A stretch of 64,000 nucleotides of DNA from Ekhidna sp051379705 (GCF_051379705.1 NZ_CP179868.1:3472001-3536000); one strand, 5' to 3'. Positions 1-8,986 are shown, numbered from the stretch's first letter. Made by a program: numbers and translations. The notes: generated from the sequence alone by a model not told the origin.

Positions 1-396
1 GCTGATTTTGCAAGCATCGACTTGACATTTCTACAGTTCATCATTTTTATTGCAGTAATTGCAGCAATGGTTCAATTGGTAGAAATGATTATTGAAAAGT
101 TTTCTCCATCCTTATACGGATCACTTGGAATATTCCTACCGCTAATAGCTGTAAACTGCTCGATCCTTGGATCATCTCTCTTCATGGTTCAAAGGGATTA
201 CACGATCGTAGAAGCTACAGCGTTTGGGTTTGGATCCGGAACTGGCTTCTTTCTGGCAATTATTGCACTAGCGGCAATCAGAGAAAGATTGAAGTATTCG
301 CATGTGCCTGATGGCCTGAAAGGATTAGGAATCACTATGCTGATTACCGGCCTTATGGGGCTGGCTTTCAAATCATTTATTGGAGTAGCACTCTGA
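1..396 (+). CDS. nqrE: Na+-translocating NADH-quinone reductase subunit E (C-terminal part)
   Basis: The reading frame is open from base 1 and ends at the TGA at 394-396, so this is the last 131 residues of a protein of about 200; the N-terminal third lies outside the window. NqrE is a membrane subunit of the NADH:ubiquinone oxidoreductase that pumps Na+ and, with NqrD, carries conserved half-membrane cysteines that bind an Fe centre. Visible support is the NqrD/E-type string of hydrophobic helices, the motif AVNCSILG containing the second conserved cysteine, and the GFGSGTGF stretch. A hairpin terminator follows 24 bases later, so this is the end of its operon. The TTG at 22 is an internal leucine codon, not a start. 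Confidence 0.93.
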   Translation, partial: ADFASIDLTFLQFIIFIAVIAAMVQLVEMIIEKFSPSLYGSLGIFLPLIAVNCSILGSSLFMVQRDYTIVEATAFGFGSGTGFFLAIIALAAIRERLKYSHVPDGLKGLGITMLITGLMGLAFKSFIGVAL

Positions 397-419
397 TTAA
401 ATAGAAAATATCATCAAAA

Positions 420-441
420 GGGTGTCTTGCACCCTTTTTTT
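420..441 (+). terminator. Rho-independent terminator after nqrE
   Basis: A five-base stem GGGTG/CACCC with a TCTTG loop is followed by seven T. It sits 24 bases behind the nqrE stop and ends the nqr transcript. Confidence 0.85.
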
Positions 442-500
442 GTGTCTATTCTTTAGGTGTATGACACCTTTTTTGTTACTAATTCAAAAACTAAAACATT

Positions 501-1055
501 ATGAAAAAGACTTTACTAACAATTTCTTTAATACTTATCTCAGCGATGGTATTTAGCCAGGCATCAGTTTCCTTAGGAATCAAAGCTGGAGCGAACTTCG
601 CTAACACTAATATTTCTGGTTCGGAATCAATTACTTCGTTGCATGCAGGGGCATATGGTCTCTTCAAATTTGCAAGTCTTGGTGTACAGCCAGAGGTGTT
701 GTTTTCTAAACAAGGTTCAAGCTTTGCAGGAGGTAGCGAAGTAAATCTTGATTACGTAAATATCCCTGTAATGGTAAAATTCTATCTACCTGCTGGTTTG
801 AATCTTCAAGCAGGACCGCAGTTTGGTCTTCTTCTGAATGCAGAAGATGAAGATGGAGTAGATCTAAAAAGTGGATTGAAAAACTCAGATCTTTCAGCTG
901 CACTAGGTGCTGGATGGGATGCGCCATTTGGACTACAATTCTCGGCTAGATATGTATTCGGACTATCCGATATAAATGATGGTCTGGGAACAGAAGTAAA
1001 GAATAAGACTTTCCAACTTTCTGTAGGCTACAGCTTATTCAAACTAGGAAACTAA
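501..1055 (+). CDS. Outer-membrane beta-barrel protein, porin family (OMP_b-brl type)
   Basis: The 184-residue protein starts with a Sec signal peptide (basic MKK, hydrophobic core, Ser-Gln near residue 20, the usual Bacteroidota signal-peptidase site) and continues with alternating strands rich in Gly and aromatics, including GIKAGANF, VQPEVLFSKQG and a final strand QLSVGYSLFKL. This is the small 8-10-strand barrel family common in Bacteroidota, whose substrates are mostly unknown. It lies alone between two terminators, so it is probably transcribed by itself. Similar small barrels appear near 58 kb. The family is recognised with good confidence, but no specific function can be given. Confidence 0.85.
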   Translation: MKKTLLTISLILISAMVFSQASVSLGIKAGANFANTNISGSESITSLHAGAYGLFKFASLGVQPEVLFSKQGSSFAGGSEVNLDYVNIPVMVKFYLPAGLNLQAGPQFGLLLNAEDEDGVDLKSGLKNSDLSAALGAGWDAPFGLQFSARYVFGLSDINDGLGTEVKNKTFQLSVGYSLFKLGN

Positions 1056-1058
1056 GAT

Positions 1059-1223
1059 TTATAATAAACTATCAAAGAAAGCCGGGGCATTTTGCTTCGG
1101 CTTTTTTTGTGATGCAGGAGAAACATCAGTTTGTGATCGACTCGAGCTTAAAGTAGATGCTATCAGAAGTATAGCAAGCGCAATACCGCAAAGGATAATA
1201 AATATCTGCTTTCGGTTATTCAT
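1059..1223 (-). CDS. Possible small single-pass membrane protein (54 aa)
   Basis: An ATG at 1223 opens a 54-codon frame: a short basic start (MNNRKQ), one hydrophobic segment of about 19 residues (IFIILCGIALAILLIASTL) and a Ser/Gln/Lys-rich tail ending at a TAA. The composition looks like a real small membrane protein rather than a random frame. Its 3' part, however, runs through the terminator of the upstream barrel gene on the other strand, and no ribosome-binding signal is evident. It would lie downstream of nothing obvious and antisense to nothing. No family is recognised. Confidence 0.3.
   Translation of the reverse strand: MNNRKQIFIILCGIALAILLIASTLSSSRSQTDVSPASQKKPKQNAPAFFDSLL
1078..1107 (+). 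terminator. Terminator after the porin-family barrel gene
   Basis: An AAAGCCG/CGGCTTT stem with an inner mismatch and a short loop leads into a T run, 22 bases behind the stop of the barrel gene. Confidence 0.75.
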
Positions 1224-1266
1224 GGTTAGGTTTTGAACATAAAAACCTAAATGAAGAATACCCTTA

Positions 1267-1986
1267 TTATCTGTCGTTCAATGTCCAGTCATACTCCTGA
1301 AACTCCACTGTATAATTTTCCGGCACTTTGTAAAACCGATATTTGTTTACATACTCTATTAATGAGCCTGCATTAGAAATGAATTGATCACTATACCAGT
1401 CGAAAATCTTGTTTAGTACCACTTTCTCATTCTTTTCATCTACAAGGACATAGTTGGGGCGATCAATAATTAGCTCAGATCGAAATTCCAATTGCTCCTG
1501 AAGCTTATCTGGATAATAGGCATTATCATAAAGAAATGGGCAGCTTCTGGCCCCACATCCTAGTGCAAAGTGAATTCGAGGGTCTTTAGTAGGACCTATC
1601 AACTTGGTGAACTCAATTCCATCTAAAGTGAGTAATTCACCCGCAACATTAAACGTCTTCACTTTGAAAAATCCCTTTACATCCATTGGACTATTTATCG
1701 GGTAGTTATCAGTGACCTGTTTGATGACTAGAATATTATATGCGTTGATATAAAATGCGGTTTGATAATCCTGAGATTGACCTTGAGGCTTATGAATAGC
1801 AATTTTGAATACTAGGCTGTCGAGTTGATTTGGATTCTTATTGAGTTTTTCGTAATCAATAAGCCCAAATACAACTTCTTCGAGTAAGAAGTCATTGAAT
1901 TCATCAAATAATGAAGTGGAATCGGGAGACTGAGCCGAGGAAGAAACAGCATAAATCAGGCTAATAAGAATTACAAAATGTTTCAT
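1267..1986 (-). CDS. Exported DUF547 domain protein
   Basis: From the ATG at 1986 the protein has a signal peptide (KHFVILISLIYAVSSSAQ) and then the DUF547 domain. Characteristic strings are AFYINAYNILVI, the glycine/cysteine motif FALGCGARSCPFL, and KIFDWYSDQF. DUF547 proteins are small exported proteins of unknown biochemical function, widespread in Bacteroidota and proteobacteria. A TTG 15 bases upstream would add five residues before the signal peptide, so the ATG is preferred. It is transcribed away from the CPBP-like gene behind it on the same strand with a gap of about 100 bases, so co-transcription is possible but not shown. Confidence 0.85.
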   Translation of the reverse strand: MKHFVILISLIYAVSSSAQSPDSTSLFDEFNDFLLEEVVFGLIDYEKLNKNPNQLDSLVFKIAIHKPQGQSQDYQTAFYINAYNILVIKQVTDNYPINSPMDVKGFFKVKTFNVAGELLTLDGIEFTKLIGPTKDPRIHFALGCGARSCPFLYDNAYYPDKLQEQLEFRSELIIDRPNYVLVDEKNEKVVLNKIFDWYSDQFISNAGSLIEYVNKYRFYKVPENYTVEFQEYDWTLNDR

Positions 1987-2084
1987 GATTATACTATTCA
2001 AGAGATTAAAACGATTTGGAGCAATTTAGTTAGCTCACACTAAATGTTTTGTTCTTAAATGTTCTTGGGCTGACACTTGTTGGA

Positions 2085-2708
2085 TTAGCTTAAAAGTGGA
2101 CCAAAAACCTCCAGAAATGGATCTTTATCTACGACAGTATAGTAAAATATTGCTCCTAACCATCCATGAAAGATTCCTAAAACGTAAAGATTCCGTTGCT
2201 TAAGAAAAATAAAAGTATAAAAGAGTGATAGGACAAAGGTTCCAAACATTAACCATCCGTAGGGATAATGCAACAACCCAAATAGAACCGAAGTGGTAAT
2301 GATGATGGCTATGTTGCTGAATTTTTTTTGCAGCTGCATGTTCCCTGCCACCAGAGACATTAACAGAAACTGTTGGAGGATGCCAAAAAGTGGATAAATG
2401 ATCAAAATTGGTAGTGCATGCCAATGTGGATTTAAAGTCCCTTGCAGATAACCAATCGTGAAACATGCAATAATGGCAACAATACCAAAGGGCAAGACCT
2501 TCCTCAAAACCAAATAGAAATTGTCAGTACGAAAGCCCCATTCTTTTAAGATCTCTGATGATTTTCCTATACGCCAAAACATGTATGATCCCCAAAATAC
2601 AAACATGATCAGAATAAAGATCAAACGCTGATCAAGGATATCGTAAAAAAGAAACTTACCTAGTGCCGTTACAACTACAGCCAATATTTCAAATTTTTGA
2701 CGTGTCAT
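2085..2708 (-). CDS. CPBP-family membrane protein lacking the catalytic EExxxR motif
   Basis: The protein has 207 residues with about six to seven membrane helices. The fold signatures of the CPBP (Abi/Rce1-like) intramembrane protease family are recognisable: a helix where the first motif should be, FGLLHYP for the FxxxH motif, and GIFHGWLGA for the last histidine motif. The first motif reads GILQQFLLM, so the two glutamates and the arginine of EExxxR are replaced by Gln, Gln and Met. The asparagine of HxxxN is also absent. It is therefore probably not an active prenyl-protein-type protease. CPBP members with Gln-Gln here exist, and their role is unknown. The ATG start is clear. Confidence 0.7.
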   Translation of the reverse strand: MTRQKFEILAVVVTALGKFLFYDILDQRLIFILIMFVFWGSYMFWRIGKSSEILKEWGFRTDNFYLVLRKVLPFGIVAIIACFTIGYLQGTLNPHWHALPILIIYPLFGILQQFLLMSLVAGNMQLQKKFSNIAIIITTSVLFGLLHYPYGWLMFGTFVLSLFYTFIFLKQRNLYVLGIFHGWLGAIFYYTVVDKDPFLEVFGPLLS

Positions 2709-2844
2709 TCTTTAGATTTTTCGACGAGTTAGTACTATTATACAATAAAATCATGATTTAGTGCAATTATTTATTTTTTTTAGCGATCTTTAATGGTTAG
2801 TACAGGATTTCACCAGTTACCCCTACCGCTAAACTCATTATGTT

Positions 2845-4269
2845 ATGAATAGTCCACTTACCTCAGCGACTAAGACAGCTCTTCAATCTACACTCTTAAT
2901 TATTGCATTAACTACTCTTTCCATATTCATTTCCTGCTCGAGTGAAGAAGATCCACTTCCAGATACAGACAATGATGGAATTGTGGATGAAGAAGACAAC
3001 TGTCCATTGGTTAAGAATAAAGATCAGAAGGACAGCGATGGAGATGGAATAGGAGATGCTTGTGAGGAAGACTCTGATGGAGATGGTATCATTGACGAAC
3101 TAGATAATTGTCCTTTGGTGAGTAATCCAGATCAGGAAGATGAAGATGGGGATGGTATCGGTGATGCCTGTGAAGGTGATGCAGATGGAGATGGAGTTGT
3201 AGATGACAAAGACAATTGTCCTGAACTTGCCAATCCAGATCAGGAAGATACGGATGGAGATGGTCTGGGAGATGCTTGTGATCCAACAACGGTAACTCAA
3301 GACAAAGAAAATATAGAAATGGCTCTAGATGCAACCTTGGATTGTATCATGACTTTCGAAAACGTCTTGGCAATTGAAACTGTTTTGACAGATTTTCTTG
3401 GAATCAACAATGGAGATACAATAAATCTGGAATGGGTGGAAGAACTCACAGATGGCTTATCAGAAGTTGCACCAACATCTGAGGAAAGTAGATTTGACAT
3501 TGACCTTTTCGAGGGCACTTACACATATAATCACGGAGATGGCTCATGGACACTAACTGAGAATCAGAATGGAATGGTAGTAATCGAATTTCCTTCAAAT
3601 CCGACTGAAACGACAAATAATGCATTAATCACAGTGGGTAATTATTCAGATCAAGAAGTAACGATTGGAGAAGAGCCTGTGTTTTTGCCTAAGACGGTAG
3701 ATGCATCGCTAATGGTTGATAATGTAGAAGTGATTGCTATAAATCTTGATGGTGTTAAGTATGCTTCTAATGAAGGATTTCAAATTCCTGTTGAGATTAA
3801 CCTATTTGTTTATATAAATCCATATTCACTTTCGATTAGCCTGGATCAAGGCTCCTCTACAGAGTATTCGCTGGATCTTGATTTTTCAGATGATACAGAC
3901 TTGTGTTCTACCGGAATACATGTGGAAGCAGAGCTTGCGTCCGATGATTTTGAAAACATAACCGAGCAAGATGTACTTGGTCTTACGTTTGCACTTTACA
4001 GTAATGATCTTACCATTCAATCTTTGGGAGGAATAGCTGAGGTGCTACAAATAACAGATCCTACAGTTACTCAGATCAATGCTTTCGTAGATATGGAAGT
4101 GCTTTACAAAGATTTGAAAATTGCAGATATGATACTTGAAGAAGGGCCTAGCGATGAAGTAATGGTTCTGTTGCAATTCAAGGATGATTCCACAGAAGAT
4201 AGTGCGGATTACTATGAAGACTTCATTAATGAGCTTGAATCACTATTCAACTCTTACTTTGGAGAATAG
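2845..4269 (+). CDS. Lipoprotein with thrombospondin type 3 repeats
   Basis: The protein has 474 residues. A signal peptide ends in a lipobox (IFISCSS) with the lipid cysteine near residue 31. Residues of about 38-148 form three thrombospondin type 3 repeat units (pattern DxDxDGxxDxxDNCP...NPDQxDxDGDGxGDAC), which bind Ca2+ and often act as stiff spacers on Bacteroidota surface proteins. The following 320 residues are acidic and beta-rich without a recognised domain. It stands alone on this strand; its 3' end overlaps the tail of a degraded gene on the other strand. It is probably surface-anchored and Ca2+-stabilised. The ligand or partner is unknown. Confidence 0.85.
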   Translation: MNSPLTSATKTALQSTLLIIALTTLSIFISCSSEEDPLPDTDNDGIVDEEDNCPLVKNKDQKDSDGDGIGDACEEDSDGDGIIDELDNCPLVSNPDQEDEDGDGIGDACEGDADGDGVVDDKDNCPELANPDQEDTDGDGLGDACDPTTVTQDKENIEMALDATLDCIMTFENVLAIETVLTDFLGINNGDTINLEWVEELTDGLSEVAPTSEESRFDIDLFEGTYTYNHGDGSWTLTENQNGMVVIEFPSNPTETTNNALITVGNYSDQEVTIGEEPVFLPKTVDASLMVDNVEVIAINLDGVKYASNEGFQIPVEINLFVYINPYSLSISLDQGSSTEYSLDLDFSDDTDLCSTGIHVEAELASDDFENITEQDVLGLTFALYSNDLTIQSLGGIAEVLQITDPTVTQINAFVDMEVLYKDLKIADMILEEGPSDEVMVLLQFKDDSTEDSADYYEDFINELESLFNSYFGE

Positions 4270-4753
4270 TCTGAAACTAAATTTCATAGTTTCTAATAAA
4301 TTATAGAGGACATTCCCAGTGGCAACGGATACGTTCATCGAACTGTTTTGTCCCAACATAGGGAATATGAGGGCGTTTCTCGCAGATCTCCAGCAGCTCT
4401 GAAGAAACATCTCTACGTTCATTTCCTATTACCAACATGCATAGTACGTTTTGGAGGTACTCATTGAACGAAGTACTTTTGTCTGTATACTCCAAGGCAA
4501 TGGGAGTGAATTCTTTTGTAAACTCTATTACTTCCCCTATGGATCGTAACCCTTTGTGTGTGATATGATCCAAGGTCTGTCAGGAAACTCTACTTAACTT
4601 ATTTGGATCTGGGCTTTGGCTGGATCTGAAAGTAAATATTCTGCTGATACGGCATACGTCAGCAAATCGGTATATGGCGCCTAAATACTGGGGATACTCA
4701 AGTCCATCAAGAAGCAGTACGATCGCGCTCGGATCCTTATGAATCTCATCCAT
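4243..4753 (-). pseudogene. Degraded SpoU/TrmH-family RNA 2'-O-methyltransferase
   Basis: Read on the minus strand, three pieces of one SpoU methyltransferase line up. From the ATG at 4753 comes IVLLLDGLEYPQYLGAIYR, matching SpoU motif 1 (normally with Asn before LGAI). An in-frame TGA at 4580-4582 then stops the frame. The same frame resumes with LVIGNERRDVSSELLEIC and HIPYVG, matching motif 2. After an A4 run (4346-4349 on the plus strand) the frame must shift by one base to give NSSMNVSVATGNVLYNL, matching motif 3, ending at a stop at 4243-4245. With one nonsense codon, one frameshift and an altered motif 1, the gene is very probably dead. The intact family methylates tRNA or rRNA ribose. 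Its end overlaps the lipoprotein gene on the other strand. Confidence 0.8.
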
Positions 4754-4801
4754 TCGCTTTTTGCATCCGGATTAATTTTATGAAAACTTAGTAGGTATTC
4801 G

Positions 4802-5944
4802 TCATTTGCTTTCATTAACTATTTTGATAGAAAATAATTTACTATGCGCTTTCTTAATAATTGATTGGAATAGTTTTCTTTCAATGATTGAAGTAATCAA
4901 AATGATAAGAAATAAAGCAATATAAAACCTTCCGGATTGTGCTGGAAAGAGAAAGAATCTTGTCGCAAATGTCAGAAAGCATGTTATAACTATTATAACC
5001 CCTCTTTTTGATAAAATATCCTTATTTGTTTTACTCCATAGGAGATAAGTTAAGGTGCCGAATACTAAGAACCACGGCATAAAAAACCAACTTGATTTGA
5101 TTAAAACGTTGAGATATTGTTTAAAAGTCAAGTCTACATTGGTTGACAATGGGAAGCTCATCTTTTCTATAAATGAATGATAGAATAGGATTTCCCAACC
5201 TCCATTATCGAAATACTGATCAATGGTGATCCATATGGCACTTAGAATTAGAACTAGAAGCACATTCTTCATTAGTTCATTTAGCTTATGCTGTCTAAGA
5301 AAGGAATCAGCAAATAATAGAATAAAGCACCATATTATATTATCAGTGCGTGTGCCAACTAATGCTGGCATAAGCAGAAAGAGGATTAGTGAATTTCTAT
5401 CTTTGACATAGACGACAGCAGCTGAAAATAATAATAATGTGGATAATGCATCCGGAGTTGCGAGTCTAGCTACACTTATAGTTGCCGGTAGAAATAAAAT
5501 GATTAGAGATACAATTCCTGCAAAAAATGAATTACCACTTTCCTTCTCTATTATGTAATAAATAAAAAAAATAAGAATTAAAGTAGAGATAAGTGATGGT
5601 ATTAGAGTTGATAGAGTTATTGGTATTCCTGCCTTGAAAAGTGACCTAACTATTGATACATATATAATTTTGATTGAATAGAATGGAAGCTGCTCGTTAA
5701 ATGCTTCATGATCATGTCTCATCGAACTCTTATAGATTCCTGATGTCAACTCATGAAAATCTTTTTCTGAAAGTTGATTTTCAACTACTTCATAGGAGTA
5801 TTCGTGCACATTTTCAGGATCATACTCATCTAAGCTATATACACACGCTATATAGCCTATCATATCCCAATTATTAACTGGCCATGACCCAATTGAAATG
5901 ATAATAATGGTGAAGAGGCTATAGAAGAATATTTTTGTTTTCAC
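4802..5944 (-). CDS. Polytopic membrane protein of unknown function (possibly GT-C-like)
   Basis: The protein has 380 residues with about nine to ten membrane segments and starts at a GTG. The first helix is followed by a long loop containing NNWDMIGY and many acidic residues. An early acidic residue in the first extracytoplasmic loop, followed by many helices, recalls GT-C glycosyltransferases (ArnT/PMT/DUF2723-like), but no diagnostic motif is present and I do not recognise the family. It is more AT-rich than the neighbouring genes and sits between two pseudogenes on the same strand, so it may be a horizontally acquired or dispensable gene. It looks intact. Confidence 0.7.
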   Translation of the reverse strand: MKTKIFFYSLFTIIIISIGSWPVNNWDMIGYIACVYSLDEYDPENVHEYSYEVVENQLSEKDFHELTSGIYKSSMRHDHEAFNEQLPFYSIKIIYVSIVRSLFKAGIPITLSTLIPSLISTLILIFFIYYIIEKESGNSFFAGIVSLIILFLPATISVARLATPDALSTLLLFSAAVVYVKDRNSLILFLLMPALVGTRTDNIIWCFILLFADSFLRQHKLNELMKNVLLVLILSAIWITIDQYFDNGGWEILFYHSFIEKMSFPLSTNVDLTFKQYLNVLIKSSWFFMPWFLVFGTLTYLLWSKTNKDILSKRGVIIVITCFLTFATRFFLFPAQSGRFYIALFLIILITSIIERKLFQSIIKKAHSKLFSIKIVNESK

Positions 5945-5994
5945 AGTACTGGCTATTCTGACAGTTTCGTTCTATTATTTTTTGGAATTTGAAA

Positions 5995-6476
5995 TCAATT
6001 TACTTTTTTAATAGGTACCCAGACCTCTTCTTCAGATTTAGGATTCTTGTTTTGTATTTCTCACTAAGCAATTCAAAATGTTCCCTATCGTCCAATACAT
6101 AATTTGAGTTTGGAAGCCACTCTTCTAAAATAAATTGCATGGTTCTTGGAAATTCCTGAGTAGAACCATTGTGTAGAAAAACTGCATAAACTCCTCCGTT
6201 TAGAACATAAGAGTTCATGCCTTTCGGAATATCATCAAAATTTGCTACTTCAACTGCTGCCCATTTTGCAAACTCTGTGTTTGGATTGAAATTGTTGAAA
6301 TAGGCTGAATCGTCGATTTACATCGAGTAAAGCTTTGGATATAGTTGATTTTTGATGTCCTTTTTCTGTGGCATGAAACTACTCCAAAGTTCAAATGTTC
6401 GATTTTCAACCAACGACATTTTCATGAATTTCCCTATGAGATTTTACTCAGCAATGCGAATAATTTTCGGCCTCAT
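5995..6476 (-). pseudogene. Degraded GyrI-like (AraC effector-binding) domain gene
   Basis: On the minus strand a roughly 160-codon GyrI-like small-molecule-binding domain can be read from the ATG at 6476 to a TGA at 5995-5997, but it is broken three times. In-frame TAA codons lie at 6444-6446 and 6318-6320, and one base is missing in an A4 run (plus strand 6050-6053). Joined, it reads MSLVENRTFELWSSFMP, then FAKWAAVEV, GGVYAVFLHNG, EEWLPNSNYVLDDREHFELL, and after the shift EEEVWVPIKK, which is the standard end of this domain. The intact family binds small hydrophobic ligands, alone or as the effector domain of AraC/MerR regulators. The open 72-codon middle piece should not be annotated as a gene. 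Confidence 0.8.
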
Positions 6477-6665
6477 TTACAAATTTTTAAGTTTGCTCAG
6501 ATCAGTGCTATTGAAAATCCTATCAGGAACATAGATCGCTAATTGTCAATTAGGTGCACCCAAATCACATATAGATATTGCTGATTAAAACTCATTAAAA
6601 GTATCTCGCTGATCTGCCCCAAATTTCTAGTTCGTAATAAGATATTATTGAGCCGTTTCGCCTAT

Positions 6666-8138
6666 TTAATTAAGAACCTGTTGTGTGTCGTTATTGTCAT
6701 TGACATGCTTCTGGTAAAATTTCCATGCATTTCTCGCCACGTTCCTGCCTAGTTCTAGTCCAGCTACATTATCAGCCTGAATATGGTATCCTCCAAGAAC
6801 TCTTGATATTCCCGCCATATTTGCGGTTTCAGTGAAGGTTGGAAACTTTATGGTGACGGTATCTCCCAAGTTATCTGGTTCAGTAAGCGCACCCGCTACT
6901 AGTTTCACCTCTTCTCCAAATTCGTCACTACCTGTCCATAACTTAAGTGCCTCTCCACATGCACCGCTGATACAACTATGTCCTGATACATAACTTGGAA
7001 ATGGCGGGCATAGAAATGTTTCTGGTGAGTAAGGTCTCCATTGATTACCATCAATATCCATCATTCCCTTTCCTTCACCACCCCAAGCCTTAATAACTTG
7101 GTTCTCAAAATATTTATGAACTAAAGCGTAAGGTCTCGCATAGTCATAGTACATTTTTGAATCCCATGAGGCTATAAATGCATCCATAGCTACAACTTGA
7201 TTGAAAAAATACATTTTCACATCATCGTCAAGTGTATGATTATCTCTTCTTGAGACATCCTGCGCAAATTTCAACCAGTGACCTGCTTGTTGTACAGATT
7301 GAGGACCATCTCGCATGAATTCGACTAGTGCCTTGTCGTAATCAGTTAAACCAGCTTGTAAATCAATCACTTCCTGCACTTCCTTTTGTAATTGTTCCGA
7401 CCCAATCATTGGAGGAGGCCCAGGACGAAATTGATCTCCGGATTGAAGTGAAACTGGCTCTACCTTATCCCAAAAAGGAGTTAAGCAACCGGGAGCAAAT
7501 GTTCCTCCTTTACCATCTGCAAAGTACTTAGGTTGCCAACGATTAGGGTCTACATTCTCATCAGCAGAATTCACTGGCTCATATCCGACATAGTTAAAAT
7601 AAGCTTCTCCGTTTGAGCCCTCTTCTTCACCATATTGATTAGCTCCGTCACCTTTACGGGCTTCAATCACTGCTCTTGCTGCTAGATTTCCTATGCCCTC
7701 CGGAGTAGTTGGGTCTAAAGAGTTGTTTGTTGGGTCTAAACCTAACTCTCGCATAAAGTCTGCAAACAAGGCTTTGTTAGAATAATAATATTCAGACATT
7801 GCTTTAAAAGCTGCATGGCTAATCGCAATCTCTTTGTTGCTCAAGGTATGTTCGCCCGGAGGTCTTCTTTCTGCGCTTTCTAAATAAACGGGAATTGCAT
7901 TTTCGTCATACCTTGACCATGCATCAAACACCGCAACAAAAATTAAACCCAGATACCTTGAGGTAATGGTTGGTCTTGGGTTAAACTTTTCGGTATCGTT
8001 TGCAGTAGCCAGCAATGCTATTTTACCCCAACGATAGGCTAAGTTTTCTACGCCTCTAGGTTCTGGAGTTTCCTGATCGTTTTGGTTACAAGTAACCAGT
8101 ATTAAGGAGATAAGAAGTAGTGAGAGTGTTCGATTCAT
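6666..8138 (-). CDS. Vanadium-dependent haloperoxidase family lipoprotein (PAP2-like fold)
   Basis: The protein has 490 residues. The signal peptide ends in LILVTC, a lipobox, so it is an exported lipoprotein. The C-terminal half has the vanadate/phosphate pocket shared by vanadium haloperoxidases and PAP2 phosphatases: SKMYYDYARPY (Lys and Arg ligands), PSYVSGHSCISGA (PSxxSGH with the acid-base histidine), and SRVLGGYHIQADNVAG (SRxxxGxHxxxD with the vanadate-binding histidine). Family members oxidise halides with H2O2 or hydrolyse phosphoesters; the sequence alone does not decide which, and many Bacteroidota homologues are uncharacterised. It is alone on its strand, with a gap of more than 200 bases on each side. 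Confidence 0.88.
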   Translation of the reverse strand: MNRTLSLLLISLILVTCNQNDQETPEPRGVENLAYRWGKIALLATANDTEKFNPRPTITSRYLGLIFVAVFDAWSRYDENAIPVYLESAERRPPGEHTLSNKEIAISHAAFKAMSEYYYSNKALFADFMRELGLDPTNNSLDPTTPEGIGNLAARAVIEARKGDGANQYGEEEGSNGEAYFNYVGYEPVNSADENVDPNRWQPKYFADGKGGTFAPGCLTPFWDKVEPVSLQSGDQFRPGPPPMIGSEQLQKEVQEVIDLQAGLTDYDKALVEFMRDGPQSVQQAGHWLKFAQDVSRRDNHTLDDDVKMYFFNQVVAMDAFIASWDSKMYYDYARPYALVHKYFENQVIKAWGGEGKGMMDIDGNQWRPYSPETFLCPPFPSYVSGHSCISGACGEALKLWTGSDEFGEEVKLVAGALTEPDNLGDTVTIKFPTFTETANMAGISRVLGGYHIQADNVAGLELGRNVARNAWKFYQKHVNDNNDTQQVLN

Positions 8139-8363
8139 AGAAGTAGGAGTTTTTACAAATTCAAATTTATAAATTTTCTCATTTTATGAGTAGCGCCTCA
8201 CGCAACCTCTTATCAACTGTTGCAGGACTTTATTTATATCAACTGTTCTGGATGAGGTCGTTAGCAAGGTTCACTTAATATTTCCTCGTTTCACTGGAAT
8301 TCTTGTTTGTCTTGGTTCCAAGGGATGTAATTAGGTTGTCTACTTCGTAACCTTCCTTTGACT

Positions 8364-8783
8364 TCAAAATATTGTAGAAGCAATAAAAAGAAGAAAAGTA
8401 ATTACACTTACGACTGTTGTGAAAATCCCCGTCCTTTTGGATTTCGCCCAACCTGACAACCCGATGATAGTCAGGAGGGAAAGAACTCCCACCATATATC
8501 CTAAGAAACCAATAATTCTTGGGGAATTCAAATCGCCGTGTGTGATCTCAAGGGGATATCCATCAGTAGTAACCAGTACAACCTTTGTCATTGCGAATAC
8601 AGCCGTTAGAAATCCAGATGAGGAAGTAGTAGCTAATCTTAAAATCACATTGTAAAGTCGCTTTTCCGATTGATTTATGAGTAGGTTGGCCGTTATTGCT
8701 ATTGAGAATCCACCTAGAAATACTGAGATTAAAATGATTTGACTTGAAAGTTTATTCCAATACTCAAAAGGTAATTCTACCAT
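8364..8783 (-). CDS. Small membrane protein, four helices, unknown
   Basis: The protein has 139 residues with four hydrophobic segments at about 15-35, 48-70, 88-107 and 118-137, separated by short loops and a basic patch (WAKSKRTG) before the last helix. There is no signal peptide and no catalytic motif. I do not recognise the family. It is an isolated gene in an AT-rich stretch. An ATG start and hydrophobic periodicity over the full length support a real gene. Confidence 0.6.
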   Translation of the reverse strand: MVELPFEYWNKLSSQIILISVFLGGFSIAITANLLINQSEKRLYNVILRLATTSSSGFLTAVFAMTKVVLVTTDGYPLEITHGDLNSPRIIGFLGYMVGVLSLLTIIGLSGWAKSKRTGIFTTVVSVITFLLFIASTIF

Positions 8784-8986
8784 GGTAATAGTTGATTATT
8801 AGTTGTGATTATGGAGTACAGCGCCTATGTGATGCGTGAGCTCTCACTTTGTAGATCACTACTAAAATAGTGAAGTATGCCGGTGCTTCCAAAGTTTGTA
8901 GAAGGCACTAAAAGTAACCATGGTTACTAATCCTCAAAAGTTATTCAAAATAGATACGTGAAAGCAGTTGATATATAATGAGATTA

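Noticed and set aside
706..927. Minus-strand 73-codon frame under the first barrel gene
   Set aside because: Fully inside a clear gene on the other strand with low-complexity Leu/His sequence.
3089..3518. Antisense frames over the type 3 repeat region
   Set aside because: They arise from the repeated Asp/Gly codons of the lipoprotein on the other strand, giving low-complexity His/Leu sequence.
6345..6542. Two plus-strand frames of about 60 codons
   Set aside because: They are shadows of the broken GyrI-like gene and show no domain or start signal.
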